Assembly: GCA_949291945.1 (NCBI GenBank)
Contig: CASEXH010000010.1
Coordinates: 1-44,481, forward strand
Length of the DNA stretch: 44,481 bases
From: an uncultured Bacillota bacterium
GTDB lineage: Bacteria > Bacillota > Clostridia > Lachnospirales > Lachnospiraceae
Direction: 5' to 3'
Part shown: positions 16,565 to 24,185 of the stretch, piece by piece
Layout of the letters: each line of letters begins with the position of its first letter
Numbering within the stretch: the first letter of the stretch is position 1
Notes under the pieces: model-generated
Seen by the model: only the letters and a program-made list of their open reading frames with translations
Told to the model about the DNA's origin: nothing
The model's database searches: none
Made by a program: the position numbers and the translations under genes

Positions 16565-17160
16565 CTACGGATAATTTCTTTCCTGCCCCCTTCGGTACAG
16601 CTTCCGATATTCTTTTGGCGTTATACCGTAACTTTGCCGGAATATTTTTCCAAAGTAACTGCTGGTGCCAAATCCTGTTTCCACAGCAATATCCAGAATA
16701 CTTTTATCCGATTCTAAAAGCTGTTCCTGAGCCTTTTGGAGACGATAGGATATGACATATTCCACTGGGCTCATATCTAATCCTTTCTGAAAAAGACGGT
16801 AGCATTCTCTCTGGCTGATGTGAGCTTTTTGGGCCATGTCCTCTACGGTGATCTTTTCCCCATAGCTCTCCTGTATATAGGCTAAGATCTTCTTAATCCT
16901 TTCGTCTTCTCTGGGATCATAGACTCCCTGATTCATTCTTTCATCCATAGCCCAGGTATAGATAGTTTCCCAGAGATCCGAGAAAAGACTTCTGAGACGA
17001 AGTTCATAAAAAGGTCCCTCTTCCAGACTCAGGGCAATTCCTTTTTTCAGTTTTTCCAGAATTTCCCCATGCTCCGGTCTTTTTCTGTATAAAGGCACCC
17101 CGTCAAAAAGCCGCTGTTCCTGTACCGGGGTAACATATTTAAGGTCAACTTCTATGACCA
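16565..17160 (-). pseudogene. AraC-family regulator, 5' truncated
   Basis: The C-terminal double helix-turn-helix is intact (about 100 residues, with AHISQRECYRLFQKGLDMSP and DIAVETGFGTSSYFGKIFRQ). Only the last third of the N-terminal cupin/arm region remains, starting near VDLKYVTPVQ; family members are about 290 residues and have roughly 95 more at the start. Upstream the frame runs into antisense of another gene fragment and has no promoter or ribosome binding site. A deletion removed the 5' end together with the 5' end of the divergent neighbour. Confidence 0.75.
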
Positions 17161-17503
17161 CCTGCCTGTGTATGCCGGGGGCAACGTTTACTTTAACGGA
17201 GCTAAGCCTTATGACGGAGAGAAAGATTTTGTGGAAGAGGAAGATCACAAGATCAACTTATCTCTTATGGAAAAAGACGGTGCCTATATATTAGACACCA
17301 ACTTATATGAATTTCTTCCGGAAATAGAAACTTCTATGATCAGTACAGAACTTCTGGGAGAAGCCTTTGAACCGGAGCAGAAATTTGAAAATCCCGATGG
17401 CAGTGAAATTCTCTTTGATCAGGATTACTTTGGGGAGAAAAGAGAAATCCGTCCTCTTCCAGGGCCTTTTGCCAGAAAGCCCGAGAAAGCTCCACTCCTT
17501 TAA
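17150..17503 (+). pseudogene. C-terminal fragment of a larger enzyme, 5' truncated
   Basis: An open frame without its own start site, reading D-H-L-P-V-Y-A-G-G-N-V-Y-F-N-G and later ENPDGSEILFDQDYFG and PLPGPFA. Conserved-looking blocks (YFNGAKPYDGE, LLGEAFEPEQ) suggest the tail of a much larger protein, perhaps a carbohydrate-active enzyme since an AraC regulator was its divergent partner, but I do not recognise the family with confidence. The frame ends at 17503, followed by a bidirectional terminator. Confidence 0.55.
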
Positions 17504-17552
17504 CTTTTAGGGTAATCAGAAGCAGCAGATTCGGGGGATCCCCAGTTTCACT

Positions 17553-17605
17553 AAAGAAAAACTCTACGCAAATGGTATCCCCATCCACGTAGAGTTTTCT
17601 TTTTA
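17553..17605. terminator. Bidirectional terminator after pyrD and the gene fragment
   Basis: Stem AAAACTCTACG / CGTAGAGTTTT with T-runs on both sides, between convergent units. Confidence 0.88.
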
Positions 17606-17613
17606 CCTTCTTG

Positions 17614-18516
17614 CTATTTTACCGCCCCGATCAGCTGGTAAATGTCTTCAATCTGATTTTTCTCCATATATTCCCGGATTCCGTCAATGATTTCCAGTGT
17701 GGCGTAGGGGTTTATGAAGTTGGCTGTTCCCACTGCCACTGCGGAAGCTCCTGCAAGGATAAATTCCAAAGCGTCCTCTGCATTCTGGATACCGCCCATG
17801 CCGATTACCGGGATATTTACTGCCTGGGCAGTCTGGTAGACCATACGCACTGCTATAGGCTTAATACAGGGACCGGAAACTCCCCCGGTCTTATTGGCCA
17901 GAGCAAAGGTCCTTCTATTTACGTCAATTTTCATTCCCGTAAGAGTATTGATAAGAGAAACTGCGTCTGCTCCTCCTGCCTCTGCCGCTTTGGCAATCTC
18001 GGCGATGTCTGTCACGTTAGGGGTCAGTTTCATGATCACCGGCTGCTTTGCGATCTTTTTGATTTGAGCCGTCAGCTCCTCCACATGTTTGGGATCCTGT
18101 CCGAAGGCCAGGAAATTGGCATTTACATTCGGACAGGAAATATTGATCTCCAGCATATCCACCGGCTCCTGAGCCAGTCTTTCCACTACTGCCAGATATT
18201 CTTCAGGGGCATGTCCGCAGACATTAACGATTACCTTTGTATCAAACTGCTGAAGATAGGGAATGTCCCTTTTGCAGAACACCTCAACTCCCGGATTCTG
18301 GAGGCCGATGGCGTTCATCATCCCGCTGTGGACTTCTGCAATACGAGGGGTAGGATTCCCTGTCCAGGGAACATCTGCCACGCCCTTGGTGACCACTGCT
18401 CCCAGCTTGTTTAAATCTACAAATTCACTGTACTCTGCTCCTGAACCGAAGGTTCCGGAGGCTGTCATAACCGGGTTCTTTAATTCCACTCCCCCGATTT
18501 TTACTTTCATATTCAT
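17614..18516 (-). CDS. pyrD: Dihydroorotate dehydrogenase B, catalytic subunit
   Basis: 300 residues, class 1B. It oxidises dihydroorotate to orotate with FMN, passing electrons through PyrK to NAD. The active-site base is C128 in INISCPNV; FMN-binding segments include TASGTFG near the N-terminus and GMGGI and AGASAVAVGTA near the C-terminus. The ATG at 18516 overlaps the pyrK stop codon (TGATG), so the subunits are co-translated. An ATG two codons later is an alternative. Last gene of the pyrC-F-K-D operon. Confidence 0.96.
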   Translation of the reverse strand: MNMKVKIGGVELKNPVMTASGTFGSGAEYSEFVDLNKLGAVVTKGVADVPWTGNPTPRIAEVHSGMMNAIGLQNPGVEVFCKRDIPYLQQFDTKVIVNVCGHAPEEYLAVVERLAQEPVDMLEINISCPNVNANFLAFGQDPKHVEELTAQIKKIAKQPVIMKLTPNVTDIAEIAKAAEAGGADAVSLINTLTGMKIDVNRRTFALANKTGGVSGPCIKPIAVRMVYQTAQAVNIPVIGMGGIQNAEDALEFILAGASAVAVGTANFINPYATLEIIDGIREYMEKNQIEDIYQLIGAVK

Positions 18517-19292
18517 CAAAGCTCCACCTCCGTACTTAAGAATACAGGACCGTCCTTGCAGATCCGCTTATTGTGTACCTGGGAATGGGCGTCCACCTCT
18601 TTTGACTTGCAGACACAGGCCAGACAGGCGCCGATACCGCAGGCCATCCGCTCCTCCATGGAAATGTAGCAGGGAATCTCCTGTTCCTGTGCATAGGCCT
18701 TAATGGCCCGCAGCATGGGAGCTGGCCCGCAGGCAAAGATCAGGTCTGCTTCCAGGTGGTTTTCCCGGATAGCGTCCATCACATTTCCTTTTGTCCCCAG
18801 GCTGCCGTCTTCTGTAGCAATCACAAATTTTCCCGCCTTTTCAAACTCTTCCTGAAGGAAAACATTTTTATCCCGGTATCCGGCAATAGCCGTCACCTCT
18901 CCCTGGCACTGTTTCGCTGTTTCCAGCATGGGAGGGATCCCAATGCCGCCTCCCATAAGAAATACTTTTTTTCCTCTGGTCTCTTCCATAGGAAAACCGT
19001 TTCCCAGAGGTCCTAGGATATCGATGGTCTCTCCCGGCTGTTTTTTGGAAAATTCCGTGGTTCCTGCTCCTGCAATCCTATATACAATGCGCAGGGCTCC
19101 TTTCTCTTTATCAATCTCACAGATACTGATCGGTCTTGGCAGGATCCTGCCGGAATCTTCACAGTACAGAGAGATAAACTGTCCCGGTGCCGCCTGCTCT
19201 GCAATTTCTTTTGCTGACAGCCACATGCTGTAGATATCCGGGCTGATCATCTCCTGGCTGATGATCCTGCTGGTCATTTTTAACTTTGCCAT
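18516..19292 (-). CDS. pyrK: Dihydroorotate dehydrogenase B, electron transfer subunit
   Basis: 258 residues: an FAD-binding beta-barrel with RPISIC (about 54-59), an NAD-binding domain with GGGIGIPPML (about 114-123), and a C-terminal [2Fe-2S] cluster site with MACGIGACLACVC plus a further Cys in ICKDGP. It forms the heterotetramer with PyrD and passes electrons to NAD+. AAGGAGGAG precedes the ATG. It starts 10 bp after pyrF. Confidence 0.96.
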   Translation of the reverse strand: MAKLKMTSRIISQEMISPDIYSMWLSAKEIAEQAAPGQFISLYCEDSGRILPRPISICEIDKEKGALRIVYRIAGAGTTEFSKKQPGETIDILGPLGNGFPMEETRGKKVFLMGGGIGIPPMLETAKQCQGEVTAIAGYRDKNVFLQEEFEKAGKFVIATEDGSLGTKGNVMDAIRENHLEADLIFACGPAPMLRAIKAYAQEQEIPCYISMEERMACGIGACLACVCKSKEVDAHSQVHNKRICKDGPVFLSTEVEL

Positions 19293-19302
19293 GGTCTCCT
19301 CC

Positions 19303-20232
19303 TTATTTTGCCGCTTTCAGGGCTCCGTCAATGTCAGCGATCATATCTTCCACCGCTGCTCTGGAAGCGTCGCCGAAATTCTCTTCCCCGAATTTTCCGT
19401 ATTTTTCCTGCTTATAGGCGGCAATGATACCTCTGGAAGAATTGACGATAGCGCCCAGTCCGTCTTCATTAAAGAAATGTACCAGATCCTTTCCCTGGCC
19501 TCCCTGGGCTCCATATCCCGGCACCAGAATGTAAGCCTTAGGCATGATCTTTCTCAGGACTTTTCCCATTTCCGGATAGGTGGCGCCTACTACAGCCCCT
19601 ACATAGCTGTAGGAATCTCCCATACAGTCTTCTCCCCACTGAGCAACCTTTTCCCCTACCAGTTCATAGAGAGGTCTTCCGTCAATGAGTCTGTCCTGAA
19701 ACTCTCCGCTGGAAGGATTGGAGGTCTTTACCAGAACAAAGATTCCTTTCTTTTCTTCCTTGCACACATCGATAAAAGGCTTGACTCCGTCAGATCCCAG
19801 ATAAGGATTCACTGTGGCAAAATCTTCGTCAAAAGCGGCGATCTTATTTTCTCCTACCTGTACCTTTCCCAGATGTCCTACTGCATAGGCTGCAGAGGTG
19901 GAGCCGATATCTCCTCTTTTAATATCTCCGATCACCACCAGATCTTTGCTCTTGCAGTAATCTACAGTTTTCTTATAAGCCATAAGTCCGGGAATGCCAA
20001 ACTGCTCGTACATGGCGATCTGAGGCTTTACAGCAGGAATCAGGTCGTAAGTCTTGTCCACGATCTCCTTATTAAACTGCCAGATGGCCTCTGCTGCCCC
20101 TTCCAGGGTCTCCCCGTATTCCTCAAAAGCCTTTTCCTGAATATGCTTTGGGATATAGTTCAGCATAGGATCCAGTCCTACGACGATAGGCGCATTTGTT
20201 TTCTGTATTTTTGCGGTAAGTTTATTGATCAT
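19303..20232 (-). CDS. pyrF: Orotidine 5'-phosphate decarboxylase (type 2)
   Basis: 309 residues from the ATG at 20232 (GGAGGAAG upstream), the longer type 2 form. It converts OMP to UMP, the last step of UMP synthesis. Key segments are GLDPML (substrate binding), GDIKRGDIGSTSAAYA (catalytic Asp-Lys-Asp set), a PYLGSDG loop and VPGYGAQGGQ (phosphate binding). It is separated from pyrC by about 180 bp that contain a hairpin and a dispersed repeat. Confidence 0.96.
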   Translation of the reverse strand: MINKLTAKIQKTNAPIVVGLDPMLNYIPKHIQEKAFEEYGETLEGAAEAIWQFNKEIVDKTYDLIPAVKPQIAMYEQFGIPGLMAYKKTVDYCKSKDLVVIGDIKRGDIGSTSAAYAVGHLGKVQVGENKIAAFDEDFATVNPYLGSDGVKPFIDVCKEEKKGIFVLVKTSNPSSGEFQDRLIDGRPLYELVGEKVAQWGEDCMGDSYSYVGAVVGATYPEMGKVLRKIMPKAYILVPGYGAQGGQGKDLVHFFNEDGLGAIVNSSRGIIAAYKQEKYGKFGEENFGDASRAAVEDMIADIDGALKAAK

Positions 20233-20260
20233 TTTTCTTCCTCCAGGTATTCTTTTTCTC

Positions 20261-20312
20261 AGCAAACAGGGCAGACCAGACCCGGAAAGTCTGTTTTATG
20301 TCTGCCCTGCTG
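20261..20312 (-). other. Intercistronic hairpin between pyrC and pyrF
   Basis: Outer stem 20267-20276 / 20300-20309 (10 bp, perfect) with an inner CAGAC/GTCTG stem. On the minus strand it is followed by only a weak T-rich stretch, so it may modulate or process the pyr transcript rather than end it. Confidence 0.6.
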
Positions 20313-20324
20313 TTTTAAATCTCT

Positions 20325-20458
20325 TTTATTCCTGCGAGCAACGAGCCAAGCGGCATGCTTGCATGGCCATTTGGCGACTGCTGCAAGGGTCTAATACCCC
20401 GATGCTTGCAGCGCTGCTAGCTTGATGCCCCGTATGCTTGCATCGGGGTCTTTGACTC
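20325..20458 (-). repeat. Dispersed gene-end repeat, long copy
   Basis: About 134 bp, same family as 2977-3079 but on the minus strand. Its first 42 bp in minus-strand order lie inside pyrC and encode its last residues and stop codon, in the same frame as the copy in the esterase gene. It contains an internal duplication of a GCAAGCAT-CGGGG-like unit, absent from the short copy, then the shared non-coding part with GCAAGC/GCTCGC inverted motifs. Confidence 0.85.
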
Positions 20459-21736
20459 GCTCTGGTACACGACTTTTCCGTCACAGATGGTCGCTTTTAC
20501 CATTCCCTTTACCTTCCAGCCGTTGAAAGGTGTATTCTTTCCTTTTGAGAGAAATGTCATAGAGTCGATTACATATTCCCTCTCCGGGTCAATTACTGTT
20601 ACGTCTGCCGGCTTACCGATATCCAGAGTTCCTCTGTCGGAGCCGATGATCCTGGCCGGATTATAACTCATTTTCTCAGCCATCTGCATGGGCGTCAGGA
20701 TTCCCTTGTCTACCAGCTCTGTAATCGTCAAAGCCACAGATGTCTCCAGTCCTACAATACCGAAAGGCGCTTTCTGCATAGATTGCTGTTTCTCTTCCCG
20801 GCTGTGAGGAGCATGGTCTGTACTGATCACATCGATAATATCATTTCTTAGTCCGTCCAGCAGCGCCTGGCGGTCTTTCGGTGTGCGCAGAGGCGGATTC
20901 ATCTTAAAATTCGTATCTCCCGGAACCATGTCATCGGAAGTCAGAGTAAAATGATGAGGGCATACTTCTCCGGTTACGGGAAGCCCTTCTTCTTTAGCCA
21001 GCCTTATCATCTCCACACTGTCTTCCGTAGAACAATGGCACAGATGAAGTCTGGCGCCGGTCTCCTTAGCCAGGACAATATCTCTGGCTGCGATCACGTC
21101 TTCCACTGCATTGCTGATCCCCGGAAGTCCCTGTTCTCTGGAATGCTGGTCCTCGTTTACGCAGCCTCCGTTTACCAGGTTCTGATCCTCACAGTGGGCA
21201 AAAACCGGAATATGATGCTCTGCTGCGATTTCCATAGCCTTTTTATAAAGCTTCACGTTCATCACAGACTTGCCGTCCTCACTAATGGCAGGGATCCCTG
21301 CCTGGATCATACCTTGGATATCCGCCAGCTCTTCTCCCTTCTGCTGTCTGGTCACTGCTCCGATCTGCAGCACATGGATAGGGGCCAGCTCCTGGGCCTT
21401 GTTGGTCACGTACAGCACCCGGTCCGGGCTGTCAATGACTGGTTTTGTATTTGGCATAGCCAGGATGGTAGTAAATCCCCCTCTGGCAGCCGCTCTGGAA
21501 CCACTGGCCACATCTTCTTTATGGGTAAGTCCCGGATCACGCAGATGTACGTGAAGATCAATGAGTCCCGGCATCACATAGCAGCCCCGGGCATCTATCA
21601 CTTTGTCCGGCTGACCGGAAGGATCCAGGGAAGGTCCTTTTTCCTTGATCACGCCGTCCTCAATATAAAGGTCTCCGATTTCATCAGTCTTATCCGAGGG
21701 ATTTATCATTCGGCCGTTTTTAATCAATATCTTCAT
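20417..21736 (-). CDS. pyrC: Dihydroorotase (type I)
   Basis: 439 residues. It closes carbamoyl-aspartate to dihydroorotate. Metal ligands are seen in DLHVHLRDPG (about 59-68), the later HCED and HLCHCS segments, and the catalytic Asp in ISTDHAPH. Length is slightly above the usual 425-430. The natural end is probably near GKVVYQSE, because the final S-K-T-P-M-Q-A-Y-G-A-S-S lies within a dispersed repeat. First gene of the operon, with a good promoter about 50 bp upstream; no PyrR-type attenuator is visible in the short leader. Confidence 0.95.
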   Translation of the reverse strand: MKILIKNGRMINPSDKTDEIGDLYIEDGVIKEKGPSLDPSGQPDKVIDARGCYVMPGLIDLHVHLRDPGLTHKEDVASGSRAAARGGFTTILAMPNTKPVIDSPDRVLYVTNKAQELAPIHVLQIGAVTRQQKGEELADIQGMIQAGIPAISEDGKSVMNVKLYKKAMEIAAEHHIPVFAHCEDQNLVNGGCVNEDQHSREQGLPGISNAVEDVIAARDIVLAKETGARLHLCHCSTEDSVEMIRLAKEEGLPVTGEVCPHHFTLTSDDMVPGDTNFKMNPPLRTPKDRQALLDGLRNDIIDVISTDHAPHSREEKQQSMQKAPFGIVGLETSVALTITELVDKGILTPMQMAEKMSYNPARIIGSDRGTLDIGKPADVTVIDPEREYVIDSMTFLSKGKNTPFNGWKVKGMVKATICDGKVVYQSESKTPMQAYGASS

Positions 21737-21784
21737 TTTGAAGCACGTCCTTTCTCCTTAGATACAGGCTTAATCAACAACCTT

Positions 21785-21813
21785 ATAGTAACATACACAT
21801 TTTCTTTCGTCAA
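21785..21813 (-). promoter_or_regulatory. Sigma-A promoter of the pyr operon
   Basis: On the minus strand TTGACG (21813-21808), 17 bp, TACTAT (21790-21785). Confidence 0.75.
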
Positions 21814-21826
21814 TTCCACTTTTCCC

Positions 21827-21855
21827 TTGACTTTTGATATTATACAGAATATACT
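21827..21855 (+). promoter_or_regulatory. Sigma-A promoter of the cold-shock gene
   Basis: TTGACT (21827-21832), 17 bp, TATACT (21850-21855). Predicted start near 21862 gives a leader of about 145 nt. Confidence 0.75.
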
Positions 21856-21876
21856 AGAGGTGTGAAAAGGTATATT

Positions 21877-21963
21877 GGATATAAATATTAAATGGTTTTT
21901 AGAGATTGTATTATCATTTTTATACACAATATTATCTCTAAAGACCATTTAATTTTTTTATCC
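21877..21963 (+). promoter_or_regulatory. Large hairpin with T-run in the csp leader
   Basis: An imperfect palindrome with arms of about 35 nt. The outer parts (GGATA..TTAAATGG with CCATTTAA..TATCC) pair with two mismatches and the inner parts (TTTAGAGAT / ATCTCTAAA, then TTGTAT/ATACA) extend it. Seven T occur at 21953-21959, after the inner stem, as in an intrinsic terminator. Cold-shock genes are known for long structured leaders that respond to temperature; this could be an attenuator or a thermosensing structure. Confidence 0.65.
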
Positions 21964-22007
21964 GGATATATCCATGTTTATTCTTTTTATTTTATGGAGG
22001 TAACACT

Positions 22008-22208
22008 ATGAACAAGGGAACTGTGAAATGGTTCAACGCTGAAAAAGGATACGGATTTATCACAGGTGAAGACGGACAGGATGTATTCGTTCACTTTTCT
22101 GCGATCAACGGCGAAGGCTTTAAGTCTTTAGAGGAAGGCCAGGCCGTAACTTATGACCTGACAGAGGGCGCCCGGGGCATGCAGGCAGCCAATGTAAATA
22201 AATTATAA
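22008..22208 (+). CDS. Cold-shock protein (CspA/CspB family)
   Basis: 66 residues, the usual length. RNP1 K13-G-Y-G-F-I-T and RNP2 V26-F-V-H-F, with the WFN start strand, mark a single-stranded RNA/DNA-binding OB fold that melts RNA structure in the cold and in growth. TGGAGG lies before the ATG. It is a single-gene unit between its own promoter with a structured leader and a strong terminator. Confidence 0.97.
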   Translation: MNKGTVKWFNAEKGYGFITGEDGQDVFVHFSAINGEGFKSLEEGQAVTYDLTEGARGMQAANVNKL

Positions 22209-22223
22209 TTCTGTTTTGGGGGA

Positions 22224-22266
22224 AAGAAAAAGGAGGCAGTGCATAGAAAGCTGCCTCCTTTTCTTT
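22224..22266. terminator. Bidirectional terminator after csp
   Basis: Stem AAGGAGGCAG / CTGCCTCCTT with T-rich tracts on both strands; it also serves the convergent small gene at 22305. Confidence 0.9.
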
Positions 22267-22304
22267 GTCTGATTTTCAACTTCCCGACAGATACTCTGTC
22301 TGCT

Positions 22305-22568
22305 TTACTCTGTCTCTGTCTGGGAAAGGCTGCTGAGATAATCGGTCAGGGCGGTCACATCCATCTCTGTGGTAACCACTTCCTGTTCTGCATCCGGATC
22401 CTCTCTGGTCACCAGATCATAAGCGGAATATCCGATCCACCCTACCATGGCGATACATACCACAGCGATGGCAAGCTTTTCCAGACGCAGCTCCCATTTT
22501 TCTCTTCTCTGGATCTTCTCCCGGTTGTTCTTCTGTTTTTTATATCTGTCTACTTTCTGCTGACTCAT
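22305..22568 (-). CDS. Small single-pass membrane protein, unknown
   Basis: 87 residues: a very basic N-terminus (1-27), one membrane helix (about 31-50) and an acidic C-terminal tail of about 37 residues. The charge pattern puts the N-terminus inside and the tail outside. Ribosome binding site AAGGAG upstream. No family recognised. It follows the flavin-reductase-like gene by 18 bp. Confidence 0.7.
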   Translation of the reverse strand: MSQQKVDRYKKQKNNREKIQRREKWELRLEKLAIAVVCIAMVGWIGYSAYDLVTREDPDAEQEVVTTEMDVTALTDYLSSLSQTETE

Positions 22569-22586
22569 AAATATCTCCTTATGTCA

Positions 22587-23093
22587 CTATTCTTTCACAA
22601 GAACTTTTGTGATCTCTGCAATATACATCACATGGTAATCTTTCTGAGGATACCATTTCTCATCATTGCTCTTATCGTCAAAATTTTCCGGAGGCATAGG
22701 CGCATGATACATCTTTCTGCATACCAGAACCAGATCAGCCTCTTCAAAAGCCATGGTGTCATCTACCGACACAGGGGTAAGTCCCGCCTCTTTTACCTTG
22801 TCCTGATCTCTGCCTGAAACGCTTCCCAGAAAACTTAAGGTTTTTCTGAATTCTTCCTTATAGAAGGAAAGTGTAAAGGTATCTTTCGTGTCAATAAACT
22901 CCTTGGTATATCTCTGGGGACGGATATAAACGGTAACCGCCTTCTTATCCCACATTACCCCTGCTGCGCCCCAACTGGCCGTCATAGTATTAAATTTTTC
23001 CTGGTCTCCTGCTGTGACCAGCATCCACTGTTTTCCGATTCTATCAAAAGGATTAAATTCTATGGACTCAATCGGAACTTCTCTAAATCCCAT
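22587..23093 (-). CDS. Flavin reductase-like FMN-binding protein
   Basis: 168 residues from the ATG at 23093; an ATG three codons earlier sits too close to the AAAGGA site. The split-barrel flavin-binding fold is indicated by NTMTASWGAAGVMWDKK and by VYIRPQRYTKEFI, followed by FTLSFY and an LGSVSGRDQDK segment. Members of the flavin_reduct family use FMN and NAD(P)H; in gut Firmicutes the physiological substrate is usually unknown. Confidence 0.88.
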   Translation of the reverse strand: MGFREVPIESIEFNPFDRIGKQWMLVTAGDQEKFNTMTASWGAAGVMWDKKAVTVYIRPQRYTKEFIDTKDTFTLSFYKEEFRKTLSFLGSVSGRDQDKVKEAGLTPVSVDDTMAFEEADLVLVCRKMYHAPMPPENFDDKSNDEKWYPQKDYHVMYIAEITKVLVKE

Positions 23094-23195
23094 ATCTCTC
23101 ATTCCTTTCTTTTTTCTTTTCCTATCATACCCCAGGTGTCCGTGAATGTCAAACCTTCCCGTAAGATCATCTAATGGTTTTATGATATTTTCCCC

Positions 23196-23225
23196 TTGAC
23201 CTTTTGGTCACAGACCATGTATACT
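23196..23225 (+). promoter_or_regulatory. Sigma-A promoter of the yitT-like gene
   Basis: TTGACC (23196-23201), 18 bp, TATACT (23220-23225). The spacer holds TGACC-TTTT-GGTCA and a second GACC, a dyad that could be an operator. Confidence 0.7.
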
Positions 23226-23238
23226 AGATCTTGGAAAA

Positions 23239-23281
23239 GAGCGTTTGCGAATTATAGGGAAGTTCGCAAATGCTCTTTTTC
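23239..23281 (+). terminator. Terminator-like hairpin in the yitT-like leader
   Basis: Stem GAGCGTTTGCGAA / TTCGCAAATGCTC with one mismatch, 11-nt loop, then TTTTT. It starts only about 7 nt after the predicted transcription start and lies before the gene, so it may act as an attenuator or end a very short RNA. Confidence 0.75.
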
Positions 23282-23309
23282 GTTCAATTACTGTCAAAGG
23301 AGGGTATCT

Positions 23310-24185
23310 ATGCAAAAATTATTAAATCACAAATCCTTCTATATAAAGAAGTGGAGCCTGGACATACTTGTGGATATTCTGGGAGGGATTCTGATCGCCC
23401 TGGGAACCTACAATTTTGCCTCCCTGGCTCAATTTCCTATGGCCGGACTTAACGGAATTGCTTTGATCTTCTACCATCTTTTCGGCTTTCCTATCGGTCG
23501 TACGGCCCTGCTCCTGAATATTCCTATTGCCCTGATCTGTTTCCCCATACTTGGCAGACAGTATTTTCTCCGCTCCATCCGAACGATCTTCATTACTTCC
23601 GTAATCATGGATTATCTGGCCCCTTTATTTCCTGTCTATAGCGGAGACCGGATGCTGGCCGCCATCTGTGCCGGAGTCCTGTCAGGCTTAGGATACGCTC
23701 TGATCTATATGCGGGAGTCCTCTACCGGAGGAGCCGACTTTATCATGCTTTCCGTCAAGGCGTTGAGGCCTCATCTGTCTCTTGGAAAAATTGCCTTTGT
23801 CATGGATGGTGTGATCGTATTTCTGGGAACTTTGATGGTATCCAGAGATATTGACAGCCTGATTTACGGTATGATCATCACCTTTCTCCTGTCCGTTGTG
23901 GTAGATAAGGTTATGTACGGTATTGATGCAGGGAAAATGACTCTGATTGTCACTGATCACGCCCAGGAGATCGCCGGTATGATCGACCAGGTCACCGGAA
24001 GAGGCTGTACTTTCCTGAAAGGCGAAGGAAGCTTTTCAAAAGAAGAAAAAGCTGTGGTCATGTGCGCCTGCAATAATAAGCAGATGTACAGTATCCGCAG
24101 CTCTGTAAAAAAAATCGACCCTAAGGCCTTTATCATTATTGTAGAATCCAATGAAGTGGTTGGGGAAGGCTTTAAGCCCAGGTAA
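23310..24185 (+). CDS. YitT-family membrane protein (DUF2179)
   Basis: 291 residues from the ATG at 23310 with AAAGGAGGG upstream. Five or six membrane helices span about 18-215, including the family block AGLNGIALIFYHLFGFPIG and STGGADFIMLSVK, then a cytoplasmic DUF2179 domain (about 220-285, GRGCTFLKGEGSFSKEEKAV). The family role is not settled. Its last 14 bp overlap the convergent truA gene. Confidence 0.9.
   Translation: MQKLLNHKSFYIKKWSLDILVDILGGILIALGTYNFASLAQFPMAGLNGIALIFYHLFGFPIGRTALLLNIPIALICFPILGRQYFLRSIRTIFITSVIMDYLAPLFPVYSGDRMLAAICAGVLSGLGYALIYMRESSTGGADFIMLSVKALRPHLSLGKIAFVMDGVIVFLGTLMVSRDIDSLIYGMIITFLLSVVVDKVMYGIDAGKMTLIVTDHAQEIAGMIDQVTGRGCTFLKGEGSFSKEEKAVVMCACNNKQMYSIRSSVKKIDPKAFIIIVESNEVVGEGFKPR

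Noticed and set aside
17340..17588. 82-codon minus-strand frame
   Set aside because: It starts inside the bidirectional terminator and is antisense to the enzyme fragment.
19261..20394. 377-codon open frame on the plus strand
   Set aside because: Antisense to pyrF and its flanks; composition is a mirror of the real gene.
21737..21784. PyrR-type attenuator before pyrC
   Set aside because: The leader is only about 45 nt and shows no antiterminator/terminator pair.
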